Assembly (NCBI GenBank): GCA_031761405.1 | Contig: JASEVX010000011.1 | Coordinates: forward strand, 20,363,996 to 20,427,995 | Source: Serripes groenlandicus | Taxonomy: Eukaryota; Mollusca; Bivalvia; Cardiida; Cardiidae | DNA length: 64,000 bases | Direction: 5' to 3' | Shown here: positions 41,107 to 51,387 of the stretch, in pieces | Layout of the letters: the number at the start of each line of letters is the position of its first letter | Position numbering within the stretch: the first letter of the stretch is position 1 | Notes under the pieces: model-generated | Told to the model about the DNA's origin: nothing | Seen by the model: the letters and a program-made list of their open reading frames with translations, nothing else | Databases searched by the model: none | Made by a program: the position numbers and the translations under genes

Positions 41107-41477
41107 ACTTTAAATTCTAAAACAAACACAAGCATTCACAATTCAAGAAGTAGGTTGAAAAATTGTTCACAAACAACTCAGGAATATTTAAGAATGTTGC
41201 CACTTAAAAACAAAGGGTGATCTGGAAACATAGTTTAACTTAAAGAATTAATCCATTTGATTGTGCATGAACAAAGCACTGATGGGTATCACTAAGCAGA
41301 GTCTTGTAGAGTCTGGTGGTCAAATCATCAGTCGTCAACTATGAGGAAATGGTTAAAGTTTGTTTCAGTTTGGTGATGACTGGACCATCCTCTATAAGGG
41401 GCTCTTTTAAGTTGTTGTGTATGGAGCTATTCAAATGAAAGTAAAAGATAGAAAATTATAATAAATGAACCCTTGAA
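41107..41477. other. No recognisable feature
   Basis: Unassigned interior of STR-1, AT-rich, no exon-like or repeat signal. Confidence 0.35.
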
Positions 41478-41640
41478 GGCTTCTTTACCCATAAAGACGG
41501 TTTCTGACACCTCTGCAGCAGATGACTTTTAAATACAATATGAGCAATTTTTCTTTTTGCCACTATTATCTGTTTTCAACTTTATTCAATAATTTTACTT
41601 TCGTTTACACAGCTACCTTTCCTCTATTTGATCATGTCTG
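41478..41640 (+). mobile_element. Old TM1 MITE, partial
   Basis: CCCATAAAGACGGTTTCTGA, CTCTGCAGCAGATGACTTTT and TTTTTGCCACTATTATCTGT. Confidence 0.6.
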
Positions 41641-41947
41641 CCTAGTTATATGCAGTGCCAGTCATCTTTCTTTTACAAAACATTAATGAAAATACTCAAG
41701 ATCTCGAATCCAGCAACCATTTTTGAGATTGTTCTCAAGTTTGCATTCTGATAAACCAGCTTCAATTTTCATGGACGTTCATTTAAAGGCAAATATCTAA
41801 TATAAAGTAAGTTTGCAAATTAATCTCAAATACTTTACTTAATATTCATCGTTAAATATTGCATTTTTGAGTTCAAGTCTTAGAATATTCTCAAGAACGG
41901 TTATTTTCTTCATTTATTTGACGAGGTCTGTATGAAAAATGTGCGGA
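41641..41947. other. No recognisable feature
   Basis: Unassigned STR-1 interior; nothing supportable. Confidence 0.35.
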
Positions 41948-42500
41948 CCTAGACCTCATCCAGGGGTTGAGAGTTCGAATCCCAGCTCGGCCTACATTCT
42001 TTCTGACGTTTGAAAAAGTCACTTTGACATGCGTCATTCATCAATGGTTTGTTTGTTTGGAGTTTAACGCCGCTTTCAACAGCTTTGGTCATATCACGGC
42101 GGTCTGTGCACCTACCCATGTTTTCCTGGCTTTCCCACACCAGTACTTACACAACATTCTTTCGAAGCCACGGACTACTTTCTCACATAGATCAGAGGCG
42201 AGAGGCAATGGAAAACATCGCCCGAAAGAATGTCGCCGCAACCGGGTATTCATCAATGGGATTACAGTCTATGTGGAAAAGCAGCCAGCTGCTTAGAAAG
42301 TATGTTGTGTTGAGTACTGGTATGCGAAGCAAGGTAATACATGAGTAGGCCGCCGTGATGTGAACAATTGTTGAAAATGGTGTTAAACCCAAATCAATCA
42401 ATCATCCTATGCGAAAGCAAGGTAATACATGAGTAGGCCGCCGTGATGTGACTGAACAATTGTTGAAAATGGCGTTAAACCCAAATCAATCAATCATCTA
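41948..42500 (+). mobile_element. SINE-A with a nested SINE and a duplicated tail
   Basis: Head from CATCCAGGGGTTGAGAGTTC (A-box half missing), body to TGCGTCATTCATCAATGG, the nested minus-strand SINE (42048-42247), then GGATTACAGTCTATGTGGAA to the tail. The tail segment (GCAAGGTAATACATGAGTAG to AAACCCAAATCAATCAATCATC) is present twice in tandem, near 42331 and 42418. Confidence 0.8.
42048..42247 (-). mobile_element. SINE with a non-tRNA-like head, nested
   Basis: ATTCATCAATGG at 42036-42047 and 42248-42259 is a 12-bp target duplication. On the minus strand it starts ACCCGGTTGCGGCGACATTC and ends with the shared tail GAAAGCGGCGTTAAACTCC and a CAAA run. The first 80 bp match none of the SINE-A, B or C heads. 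Confidence 0.75.
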
Positions 42501-43140
42501 AGACGACAGGTCAGTATCACCATTATAAATTTATATAAATCACCATGTTGTCAATAGTTCATCTGGAACACGTCACAGGTAATGTCCTTGGTTGGTCAAT
42601 TTTCAAAGCTAGAATGCTTTCCAAATTTTTCTTGCCTAGCTGCTTCAACTGAAAAGTATACATTCAAGTATTAATTTAAATTGCTGGTTCAGACAAATAT
42701 TTCTAAACATGGGAATGTGTCTTGAATGTTTAATTTTTCTGCCGAGTCATAGACTAATTAAAATGTGAAAAAACAACAGTAATTTAGTAGGACTCATTAT
42801 TTTGGGAGAACACATCAAAGGACTCATTGATACAAATGTGTAAATGAAACAATGGTCTTGAATTTGTGCACACTGCTCCAGTAAAGATTTATGGAAACAA
42901 TTTGTTTTTGATCTCCTGTGTTGAATCCCAGAAAGGGTTATACAAAAACCCATTAATCATTCTAAGGTGGTCCGTCGCTGTACGCAAGTAAATATTTTCC
43001 AATGATATATGATCAAATAAATGCTTTAAAATATTTCTGTTGATCTAAATATTGTGGGACAGAGAAAGGGTGAGAGATCTTCGTAACAGCATTTTGATTG
43101 CAATACAAATGAAATAATGCAAAATAAAAGTAAAATAATT
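42501..43140. other. Unassigned STR-1 interior
   Basis: No repeat recognised. On the minus strand, TTCAACACAG at about 42915-42924 could be an acceptor in phase with the exon at 43148-43254, but the frame beyond has no recognisable domain. Confidence 0.25.
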
Positions 43141-43147
43141 TACTTAC

Positions 43148-43254
43148 GAATATTCCAGAACACTTAATCCATCAACTAAACAGAAATAGATGCAAACTAT
43201 CGCCGATATCGCATATATTCTGTGAAAACAGCATGTGTTGAAAAAGGCCGCCAT
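43148..43254 (-). CDS. Candidate signal-peptide first exon, unidentified gene
   Basis: On the minus strand an ATG in good context (AAG before, G after) opens 35 codons plus two bases and ends TATTC|GTAAGTA, a near-consensus splice donor at 43147-43146. The encoded start is MAAFFNTCCFHRIYAISAI, continuing VCIYFCLVDGLSVLEY. This is a short polar N-terminus, a hydrophobic stretch of about 15 residues and a small-residue region, as in a signal peptide or signal anchor. A CRE lies 43 bp upstream. No family was recognised and no convincing second exon was found. It lies inside STR-1, so it could be a captured host exon, part of the element's own gene, or chance. Confidence 0.35.
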
Positions 43255-43296
43255 CTTGATTTAAACAATTTTCCAAACGCCGATAGACTTTTTTAA

Positions 43297-43328
43297 TGAC
43301 GTCATACCACATGCCATTCATGACGTAA
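43297..43328 (-). promoter_or_regulatory. CRE palindrome and second CRE-like site
   Basis: TGACGTCA at 43297-43304 is a perfect CREB/ATF palindrome. TGACGTAA at 43321-43328 is a near match. Both lie 43-75 bp upstream of the ATG at 43254 on the minus strand. Function is inferred from position only. Confidence 0.4.
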
Positions 43329-43329
43329 C

Positions 43330-44560
43330 AAGATCAATGCATAACAAAAGTGACTTGTCGAAAGTAACAAATATGCAGAAAAGTTTTAAGACTTTAAACA
43401 TAAATCAATTAAAAATATTACAGACCGTCGATGGGAGTGGTTGATAAATATGAGTTTATTCCAGATTTTCCTTAGATAATTAAATTACTTAAGAGACACT
43501 GTATAAATAACTTCACACTTAATATCCATTTGCACACTTAAATTAACTCTTTTTCACTTGCAGACGCATTCATCAGACGTAATGTGTTTTTCCCTTTCCA
43601 ACAATGTTTCAAAATTAAAAGTTGGTTAGCTGAAAGTAAAACTTAAAACAAATGTTTGATAGTAGAGATATGTATACATGGTTTATGAATCGACTCAGAA
43701 ATTACTTGGTTTCTCCTTTTTATTACAATGTTTTCAAAAGCTTGTTAGCTGAAAGAAAAACTAACAAAAAACAACTCCTCTTGATAGTCACCGTAAATCC
43801 AAAATATATATACGATGTTTGAATACACTCGAAAGGTAAGTTTTTCACCTCTTCTCACAATGTTTTTAAATGGTGTCTAGTTGTTTGTTTGAAGAATCTA
43901 TAAAAATCTGGTCAAATTTGCACAGAGGTGAAGATATGTAACACTTTTGAAGCATTTTTTAAATCTAGTTAATAACAATTGTCACCAATTAATTTGGACT
44001 GATCAGAATATAAATGCTTTGGGAAAGTCCAACTTACTTTTACATAAATCCTGCCTGTCTAACATTCACGTGACCTATTGCGTCATAATTAAGTCACCGA
44101 CCTTTGTTTAAAATGCTGGGGAGAGATTGAGCCACGTCATATGAAAACCCACATTATATATCAATGAACTATGATCACAGTTAATACTTCTATGTCAAGT
44201 TTTACATTAAGTCATTGTTTTCCCCCTGTGTAGTTAAAGCTGTGTGTGTGTGACTAGAGACCCTTAGAAGCAGACTGGGCAGGTTTATCAAGTTATATGA
44301 ATATCGGCTGGTTGCAGAGACCAAATGTCATTTTTGTATGACATGACTCATTTGTGTAGGTTAAAAATAGGTTAGCTGCTAAGTTTTCCCGGGTAAATAA
44401 GTTGACCCTTACCAATTTGTAGAGGCATTTCTATGCATCTACAGCAAACACATTTTAAAAATATTGTGAGGAAAGGAGAAATTGCTATTTAAATTTCAAT
44501 GGCTTTTTCATTTAGGATTGTACCTACTGATCTTGAATACCCCAGTGGGGAACTAAGGAT
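43330..44560. other. STR-1 interior with eroded TM1-like pieces
   Basis: Weak TM1 echoes near 43545-43640, 43700-43760 and 43850-43900; CAATGTTTCAAAATTAAAAG and TTTTCAAAAGCTTGTTAGCT with repeated TTAGCTGAAAG are the clearest. A TM1-like TCTACAGCAAACACATTTTA lies at 44438. The rest is unassigned. Confidence 0.3.
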
Positions 44561-45206
44561 TGTATACCATTTTTTTTTATTAAAGTTTTAGATTTTCTTT
44601 TGCATATTTTCTAAGTTTCAGAATCCAAGTTAGTAAAATGTTAAAGTATAAAATTCCTGCTATGAAAAAGTATAAGTTCTAGAAATCCTGCCAAAGTTTC
44701 ATTAACTGGAGATTTTAAATATTATAAGATGAATTATTCCTAGTAGGAATATGAATTTCACCAATATTCCAGCTACAGTAAAGGGATTCCTGTTACTATA
44801 GCAGGAAACTTTTCCAGTATGAACAAATTTTCCCTGTAGGAAATTAGGTTTTTTCCATGTACGGTTACATTCCTGCAGGAAAAATTGATTCCTGCTAGAT
44901 TCCTGGTACATTCCTACCAGGGTCCTGCTGGAATCCTGTTAAAATCTTCGTACGGGAACCTATGACTAAAAGAGGAAAACATTGTGGCAAAAGGAGAAAT
45001 TGCTCGTTTTGAGCAATTTCTTCTTTTGTCACTTATGTTTTCAGAAAGCTGTTTGCTACAGAGGCGTCAGAAAGCTTCTATATGAGGGAATGGTTTAATA
45101 TAGATACACTCTTTTCTATAAAGTCCAAATATGAATATTTAGGACATAATTTATGCAAAATATTGATAGGTGCATTAATTAAGAGGTCAATTTTTTTTTA
45201 TATCAG

Positions 45207-45491
45207 CTAAACATACAAATTAAATCTGCAGCAGATGACTTTGAGATCATTCTTGGTAAAATAGTAAATAGTTTGGAACATCTCTCTCTATAAATGAAGG
45301 TATGATTTCTGAAAGCAGTTGAAATCATTGTGGCAAAAGGAACATTTGCTCATAATGATCAATTTCTCCTTGTGTCACAATGTTTTCAACTTTATTCAAT
45401 AATTGTTCTTTCATTTTTAGAGTTTTTGTTTTTTGACTAAATGTTTTCGAAGTCGTCTGCTGAATATTTTTTTGTATGTGGGTAATTGTTA
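45207..45491. mobile_element. Old TM1 inverted dimer
   Basis: Both ends carry the CAGCAGACGACTTTGA type terminus (TCTGCAGCAGATGACTTTGA at the left; its inverse TTTTCGAAGTCGTCTGCTGA at the right). The centre is GCTCATAATGATCAATTTC. Confidence 0.65.
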
Positions 45492-45745
45492 ACTCTTTCC
45501 CTCCATATAGACGCTTTTTTATGCCTCTGCAGCAGACAGCTTTTTTGAAAACATAGTGACAAAAGAAGAAATTGCTCAAAATGAGCAATTTCTCCTTTTG
45601 CCACAATGTTTGCCACTTTTAGTCATAGGTTATCCATTCAATTATGGAGATTTTCCATTTTGAGCGATTTCTTCTTTTGTCACGATGCTTTAAAAATTCG
45701 TCTGGAGCAGTGGTGTGAAAAGGCTTCTACGTGTGTGAAAGGGTG
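45489..45745. mobile_element. TM1 chimera with the opposite pair of ends
   Basis: The left end is the TAGACGC type (TTAACTCTTTCCCTCCATAT). At about 45660 it switches from GATTTTCCATTTT to GAGCGATTTCTTCTTTTGTC and ends CTACGTGTGTGAAAGGGTGA, which is again the TAGACGC side. It is reciprocal to the dimer at 24353-24679. Confidence 0.7.
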
Positions 45746-45930
45746 AAATGTTATCTGTATATAGAAAAAGTGTTGAGGGTCATTTCTTGCATGTAACAGC
45801 CACGAATGTTTCCATCTCAGGGCATAGAGAGATCAGATAATAGAATGACAACATCTCATCATGGCAAAACAAACAGGATTTTTAAATAATGCAAATATAC
45901 CTTAACCAGTTTTAATGTTCAACTTGTAAG

Positions 45931-46108
45931 TTAACCCTTTTCCTCATACAACAATTCTGCAGCAGACGACTTTAAACATATTTTGTCAAAAAATAGAAAT
46001 TCTCAATAATTGAATGGAAAACCTATGACTAAAAGTGGAAGACATTGTGGCAAAAGGAGAAATTGCTGCAGAGGTGTCAGAAAACGTCTATTTGAGGGAA
46101 AGGGTTAA
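45931..46108 (-). mobile_element. TM1 MITE, centre deleted, flanked by direct repeats
   Basis: TTAACCCTTTTCCTCATACA to TTTGAGGGAAAGGGTTAA. CAGTTTTAATGTTCAACTTG before it recurs after it as CAGTTTTGATGTTCTACTTG, followed by another TTAACCC. Confidence 0.9.
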
Positions 46109-46134
46109 GCAGTTTTGATGTTCTACTTGTAAGT

Positions 46135-46680
46135 TAACCCTTTCTCAATTACAGCAAACTTGCAGCAGACAACTTTAAAGAAAATCTAGGCAAAATTATG
46201 GAAATTTTCAATAAATAAAAGTAAAGTTATAGATTAGAATTGCCATGGTTTGGTAAAATTAGATTTTGCTCATCATCTTGACCAATTATGCCTCTTGCCA
46301 CAATCTTTGCAAAATCGTCCTACTGCAGATGCAGGAAAATGCGTCTGTTAGTGGGAATATTGAAAATAACGGCTAGTATTCTGCTTAATTAAACTTTTTG
46401 GACACAGCGGCGGAAGACATCTGAAAGCCTTTTTGGAAAATGAGAAATTGCTTACTTGAGCATTTTCTCCTTTTCCTGCAATATTTTCAACTCTGTATCA
46501 AAATAACAATTCCAAAGTAAAATGTTTTCCTTTAATGGATGACTTTGAAAATATCACATCTTGTGAACAGTTGGGGTCTTTTGCAGAATGATATCAAACT
46601 TTGGAAACATTATGGGAAAAATAGTTTTTGCTCATGATGAACATTTTTACATTAGAAATATTTTTTACTCTTGTCTCAAA
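46135..46680 (-). mobile_element. Old TM1 MITE and further fragments
   Basis: 46135-46362: TTAACCCTTTCTCAATTACA, CTTGCAGCAGACAACTTTAA, TACTGCAGATGCAGG. 46363-46680 holds weaker echoes (GAGAAATTGCTTACTTGAGC, CATTTTCTCC). Confidence 0.55.
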
Positions 46681-46691
46681 CATTTAACCCT

Positions 46692-46924
46692 TTAACCCTT
46701 TCCCTTATATAGACGCTTTCCAACGACGCCTCTGCAGGAGACGGCTTTTTGAAAACATAGTGACAAAAGAAGAAATTGCACAAAACGTGCAATTTCTCCT
46801 TTTGCCACAATGTTTTCCACTTTTTGTCATAGGTTATCCATTCAATTATGGAGACTTTCTATTTTTTGACAAAATATGTTCAAAGACGTCTGCTGTAGAA
46901 TTGTCGTATGAGGGAAAGGGTTAA
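46692..46924 (+). mobile_element. TM1 MITE, full length
   Basis: TTAACCCTTTCCCTTATATA to ATGAGGGAAAGGGTTAA; GCAC/GTGC centre. Confidence 0.93.
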
Positions 46925-47083
46925 CGGCTTTCTCTCCTTGGTGCTGACAGTATTGTGGGGTTAGGTCTTTCGACTGGTGTTGGGATAAATTGCCCAGTTG
47001 TACTGGTAACTAATATCCATGAAATGCCGTGATACAACTGAAAAGCTGTTGAAAGCAGCGTAAAACACCACTCCAGCAAAACG
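46925..47083 (+). mobile_element. SINE-B, 5'-truncated
   Basis: CCTTGGTGCTGACAGTATTG, CGACTGGTGTTGGGATAAAT and AAAGCAGCGTAAAACACCA. Confidence 0.8.
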
Positions 47084-47089
47084 AACAAC

Positions 47090-47400
47090 ATATAGGTCAG
47101 ATTGCACATCCAATCATCATAAAAGTTCATCAGGTCAGATTGCACATCCAATCATCATGAAAAGTTCATCAGGTCAGATTGCACATCCAATCATCATGAA
47201 AGTTCATCAGGTCAGATTGCACATCCAATCATCATGAAAAGTTCATCAGGTCAGATTGCACATCCAATCATCATGAAAGTTCTGATGAAATTTCATCTCC
47301 ATCAAATCTCTGTCTAAACTGGCTCACTAGGTCAAATTTTAGAAAAACCTTATGAACACTCTAGAAGCCTTAGTTTTCATGAAATCATCATAAGACTGCA
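47090..47400 (+). repeat. 38-40 bp tandem repeat and RCE-like core
   Basis: Five units of GGTCAGATTGCACATCCAAT then CATCATGAAAAGTTCATCA at about 47096-47285. The following CTAGGTCAAATTTTAGAAAA matches core sequence at 52430-52450, so the array probably belongs to a degraded RCE. Confidence 0.75.
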
Positions 47401-47402
47401 GA

Positions 47403-47829
47403 TTTAACCTTTCCCTCATATAGACGCGTTCTGACGCCTCTGCAGCAGACGGCTTTTTGAAAACATTGCGACGAAAGAAGAAATTGCTCAAAACGAGCAA
47501 TTTCTCCTTTTGCCTCAATGTTTTCAACTCTTTTAAGCTTGACTTTTGAAAAAAACGATAGGTATTGTCATGACCCTGGCATCGTCGTCGGCATCGTCGT
47601 CGGCATCATCGTCGGCATCGTTGGCGGCGGCGGCGTCGTCCGGTTAAGATTTTTTGTTTAGCTCAGCTTTTTTTTTCTGTTTTCTATCTGTCGAGCGTCT
47701 GTGCCGTACGCGGTGCTCTTGTTTAGTAATTATTATTGTAACCTTCATTAATAGAGCTTTTCTGTGTATTTGCCTGCATACTTTCAAAGTCGTCTGCTAC
47801 AGATTTGTTGTATGGGGGAACAGGGTTAA
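47403..47829 (+). mobile_element. TM1 MITE opened by a nested RCE
   Basis: TTAACCTTTCCCTCATATAG to GTTTTCAACTCTTTTAAG at the left; AGTAATTATTATTGTAACCT to GGGGGAACAGGGTTAA at the right. Confidence 0.82.
47538..47724 (+). mobile_element. Short RCE with a GTCGGCATC repeat
   Basis: A CGTCGTCGGCATC array (about 47577-47640) replaces the GTCC microsatellite; the 3' end is TACGCGGTGCTCTTGTTT. It is inserted in a TM1 between TTTTAAG and AGTAATTATT. Confidence 0.65.
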
Positions 47830-48053
47830 ATTTAACAGCTCAACAAATAAAGAAGGTTAGATTTTCTCATGTAGTGGTTTTGAGAGTACCTTTGAGAAAA
47901 AGGGTTCGAAGATTACAGTCCAATTGTATGGGCTTTCAAGTGGGGGGACCATCTTCTTGGTATTTGTCTTTGATATCTGTATTGGGGTGCCATCACACTT
48001 AAAAGAGATTTTGAGCCCCCAGAGTTAGAGATAACAGTTGTAAATTTCTTATA

Positions 48054-48733
48054 AGCTCGACTATTCGAAGATACAGTCACTTCTGCGTTGGCATCGACGT
48101 AGGCGGTGGCCTCTGTGTCAGCGTTGCAACTTTGTTAAAGTTTTGCATGCAAGGCTTTTTCTCCCAAACCACATACGCTATTGCTTTGAAACTTCACACA
48201 CTTAATGGACCTTATCAAATGACCTTGCGGGACTAGTCCCGCAACTTTATATCAGATTTTGACACAATTATGCCCCTTTTTGGACTTATAAATTTTGGTT
48301 AAAGTTTTGCATGCAAGGTATTTTCTCACAAACCACAGATGCTATTGCTTTAAAACTTTACACATTTACTGTACATCATCAAGTGACCTTGCAGGACAAG
48401 TCCCAAAACTTTATATCAGATTTTGACACAATTATGCCCCTTTTTGGACTTAGAAATGTTTGCATGCAAGATACTATCATGGACATATCTCAGTAACATC
48501 TAATGATATTGACTAGAAACTTCATTCATGTCTTCAGGGGTGTCAGACAGTCAAGTAAGATAACTCTTGTATGAATTCAGTACAAATTATGGCCCTTATT
48601 TGACTTTGACAATTTGGTTAAAGTTTGGCATGCAAGTTATTTTCATGCACATATCTCATTAAATTAAACACTGTTTACTATAGAACCAAATGGCAAATAG
48701 TCGAGCATGCTGTCTTATGGACAGCTCTTGTTT
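48054..48733 (+). mobile_element. RCE with about three 170-bp cores
   Basis: 5' AGCTCGACTATTCGAAGATA is inverted at the 3' side as AATAGTCGAGC. The 3' hairpin is GCTGTC-TTATG-GACAGC followed by TCTTGTTT. Cores contain GTTAAAGTTTTGCATGCAAG (48132, 48296 and, reduced, 48457). Confidence 0.8.
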
Positions 48734-48739
48734 TATACT

Positions 48740-48862
48740 CGGAACCTATGTTTTGGGTTCTCAAACGGATGGACACATTAGAACGATTCTCTTGAGAACC
48801 ACAGGATAGGGTTTGGTAAGGATATGAGAGAGATATAGGTGGGTGGGAGGAGGTACCTTTTT
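48740..48862. mobile_element. FB fragment
   Basis: GAACCTATGTTTTGGGTTCT and the arm GAGAACCACAGGATAGGGTT keep the central palindrome; the outer ends are lost. Confidence 0.6.
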
Positions 48863-48879
48863 ATATTACATGTATTATG

Positions 48880-49116
48880 TTAACCTTTTCCCTCATATAG
48901 ACGCTTTCTGACGCCTCTGCAGCAGACAGCTTTTTGAAAACATAGTGTCAAAAGAAGAAATTGCTCAAAACGAGCAATTTCTTTTTTTGCCACAAATATA
49001 ATGTTTTCCACTTTGAGTCATAGGTTATCCATTCAATTATAGAGATTTTTCTCTTTTATGACCAAGTATGTTCAAAGTCGTCTGCTGCAGAATTGTCGTA
49101 TGAGGGAAAGGGTTAA
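48880..49116 (+). mobile_element. TM1 MITE, full length
   Basis: TTAACCTTTTCCCTCATATA to ATGAGGGAAAGGGTTAA; centre GCTCAAAACGAGC. Confidence 0.93.
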
Positions 49117-49465
49117 ATACCTAATAATGTAGCAGAAAATATTTGAAAAATTTAGGAAAAAGAAGATGGTTATATTATTATATCTTGCATAACGGTATAT
49201 AACATTTTTAATGTTTTAATATTTTCATAACAAATTGCAAGCAATGAAGGAAAAGGGAAATTGCGAGTTATGTGTAATTTCTCTTATTTCAACAATATTA
49301 TCAAATGTTATCTACATTATAGGTTAATAGCATGATAGGTGATTTGATAGGTGAAACTCGATATGACAAGCTATGTCCCCCTCGGCAATAAAGATATGTA
49401 TAAGTGTTCCCTTTGAGAACTTGGGGGACCTCCGTTACCCGGACATTAGATAGAGGAATTGACAT

Positions 49466-49625
49466 GTAAACCCTTTCCCACATAAACCAAAATATGCAGC
49501 AGACAAACAGATCTGGGCAAAAATATTGTAACAGTTTAAAAAAGAAAAGAAGGAATTTCTCCTTTTTCAACAATGTTATCTGCTGCAGAGGCATCCAAAG
49601 TTGTATGTATGAATGAAGGGGTAAA
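49466..49625 (-). mobile_element. Old TM1 MITE, shortened
   Basis: TAAACCCTTTCCCACATAAA to GAATGAAGGGGTAAA; ATGCAGCAGACAAACAGATC and ATCTGCTGCAGAGGCATCC in order. Confidence 0.65.
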
Positions 49626-49694
49626 TAATGGTTTCAGCAGTGTTTCACACTTCAAAATGTTCAATGCTCTGTATACTAGTTAATTAAATAGAAG

Positions 49695-51387
49695 TTGACC
49701 CTTTCCCTTATATAGATGCTTTCTGACGCCTCTGCAGTAGACAGCTTTTTAGCTCACCTGAGCTTTGCTCAAGGTGAGTTATTGTGATCGCCTTTTGTCC
49801 GGCGTCCGGCGTGCGTCGTGCGTCGTGCGTCGCGTCGTGCGTCGTGCGTCAACTTCTTCTCCTCAGTAACCAGTGGGTCAATTTGGATGAAACTTCACAG
49901 AAAGCATCCTCTCAATGACCTCACCAGAATTCCTTCAAATTTTTGGGATCCATGCAAAATTCTGGTTTCCATGGCAACGAAACTGAAAAAACTTAAAAAT
50001 TCTTCTTCTCCCAAACTGGTTGGCAGATTTTCAAATAATTTTGTAGAAATGTTCCTTAGATGACCCTCTATCAGATTCCTTCAAGCCATGTTGATTGGTC
50101 GAAAAACATGGCCGCCAGGGGGGGCGGGGCTATTTTGCCTTATATGGCTATAGTGAAAACTTAAAAAATCTTCTCCTCCGAAAGTGTCAGGCCGATTTTC
50201 AAATAATTTTGTAGAAATGTTCCTTGGGTGACCCTCTATCAGATTCCTTCAAGCCATGTTGATTGGTCGAAAAACATGGCCGCCAGGGCGGGGCTATTTT
50301 GCCTTATATGGCTATAGTGCAAACTTAAAAAATCTTCTCCTCCAAAAGTGTCAGGCCGATTTTCAAATAATTTTTTAGAAATGTTCCTTGGGTGACCTTC
50401 TATCAGATTCCTTCAAGCCATGTTGATTGGTCAAAAAACATGGCCGCCAGGGGGCGGGGCTATTTTGCCTTTTATGGCTATAGTGAACACTTAAAAAATC
50501 TTCTCCTCCATAAGTGTCGGGCCGATTTTTAAATAATTTTGTAGAAATGTTCCTTGGGTGACCCTCTATCAGATTCCTGCAAGCCATGTTGATTGGTCGA
50601 AAAACTTGGCTGCCAGGGGGCGGGGCTATTTTGCCTTATATGGCCAAAGTGAAAACTTAAAACATCTTCTCCTCCGAAAGTGTGTGGCTGATTTTCAAAT
50701 AATTTTGTAAAAACGTTCCTTGGATGACCCTCTATCAGATTCCTTCAAGCCATGTTGATTGGTCGAAAAACATGGCCGCCAGGGGGGCGGGGCTATTTTG
50801 CCTTATATGGCTATAGTGAAAACTTAAAAAATCTTCTTCTCCGAAAGTGTCAGACCGATTTTCAAATAATTTTGTAGAAATGTTCCTTGGATGACCCACT
50901 TTCAGATTCCTTCAAGCCATGTTGATTGGTAAAAAAACATGGCCGCCAGTGGGCAGGGCTATTTTGCCTTATATGGCTATAGTGAAAACTTAAAACATCT
51001 TCTCCTCCAAAAGTGTCTGGCCGATTTTCAAATAATTTTGTAGAAATGTTCCTAGGGTGACCCTCTATCAGATTCCTTCAATCCAAGTTGATTGGTCGGA
51101 AACTATGGCTGCCAGGGGGCGGGGCTTATATAGCTAAAGTGAAAAAAAAATATTAGGTGAGCGATTCCAGGGCCATCATGGCCCTCTTGTTTGAAAACAT
51201 AGTGCCAAAAGAAGAAATTGCTCAAAACGAGCAATTTCTCCTTTTGACACAATGTTTTTCACTTTTAGTCATAGGTTATCCATTCAATTATAGAGATTTT
51301 CTATTTTTTGACAAAATATGTTCAAAGTTTATTGACAAAATATGTTCAAAATCTGCTGCAGAATTGTCGTATGAGGGAAAGGGTTAA
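49695..51387 (+). mobile_element. TM1 MITE opened by a 1.4-kb RCE
   Basis: TTGACCCTTTCCCTTATATA to GTAGACAGCTTTTT at the left; GAAAACATAGTGCCAAAAGA to ATGAGGGAAAGGGTTAA at the right. The right half also has a 23-bp internal duplication (GACAAAATATGTTCAAAG twice near 51310 and 51333). Confidence 0.9.
49751..51192 (+). mobile_element. RCE with seven 166-bp cores, complete
   Basis: 5' AGCTCACCTGAGCTTTGCTC then AAGGTGAG; a CGTCGTGCGTCGTGCG microsatellite; cores whose GATTTTCAAAT (or GATTTTTAAAT) starts at 50026, 50194, 50358, 50524, 50690, 50857 and 51023 (164-168 bp apart). The 3' hairpin is GGGCCATCATGGCCC, overlapping the terminal CTCTTGTTT. The TM1 empty site (GCTTTTT|GAAAAC) shows insertion next to a T run without target duplication. 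Confidence 0.88.

Larger units (their letters stand above)
39072..44956. mobile_element. STR-1: 5.9-kb element with CCCGTACGAA ends and subterminal arrays
   Basis: Inverted ends CCCGTACGAA/TTCGTACGGG and inner TAACAGGATTC in both arms. Left subterminal array 39110-39590 and 40740-40795 (CCTACAAGGAATCC, ACCAGGAATCC); right array 44690-44946 (GGATTCCTG, TTCCTGCTAG). The insertion interrupts a TM1 with AA on both sides. Inside: an RCE (39610-40665), old TM1s, SINEs and a candidate exon (43148-43254). No transposase frame was seen. Dense subterminal repeats plus a very short target duplication recall CACTA-type elements, but the terminus is not CACTA. Confidence 0.8.
38982..45098 (-). mobile_element. 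TM1 MITE split by the 5.9-kb STR-1 element
   Basis: Left part 38982-39071 (TTAACCCTTTCCCTCATACG to GAATGGATAA) and right part 44957-45098 (AACCTATGACTAAAAGAGGA to GAGGGAATGGTTTAA). Together they make one complete copy, with AA present on both sides of the insertion. Confidence 0.9.

Noticed and set aside
39072..44956. LTR retrotransposon as explanation for the 5.9-kb insertion
   Set aside because: The ends are short and inverted rather than long direct repeats; there is no primer-binding site and no gag or pol frame.
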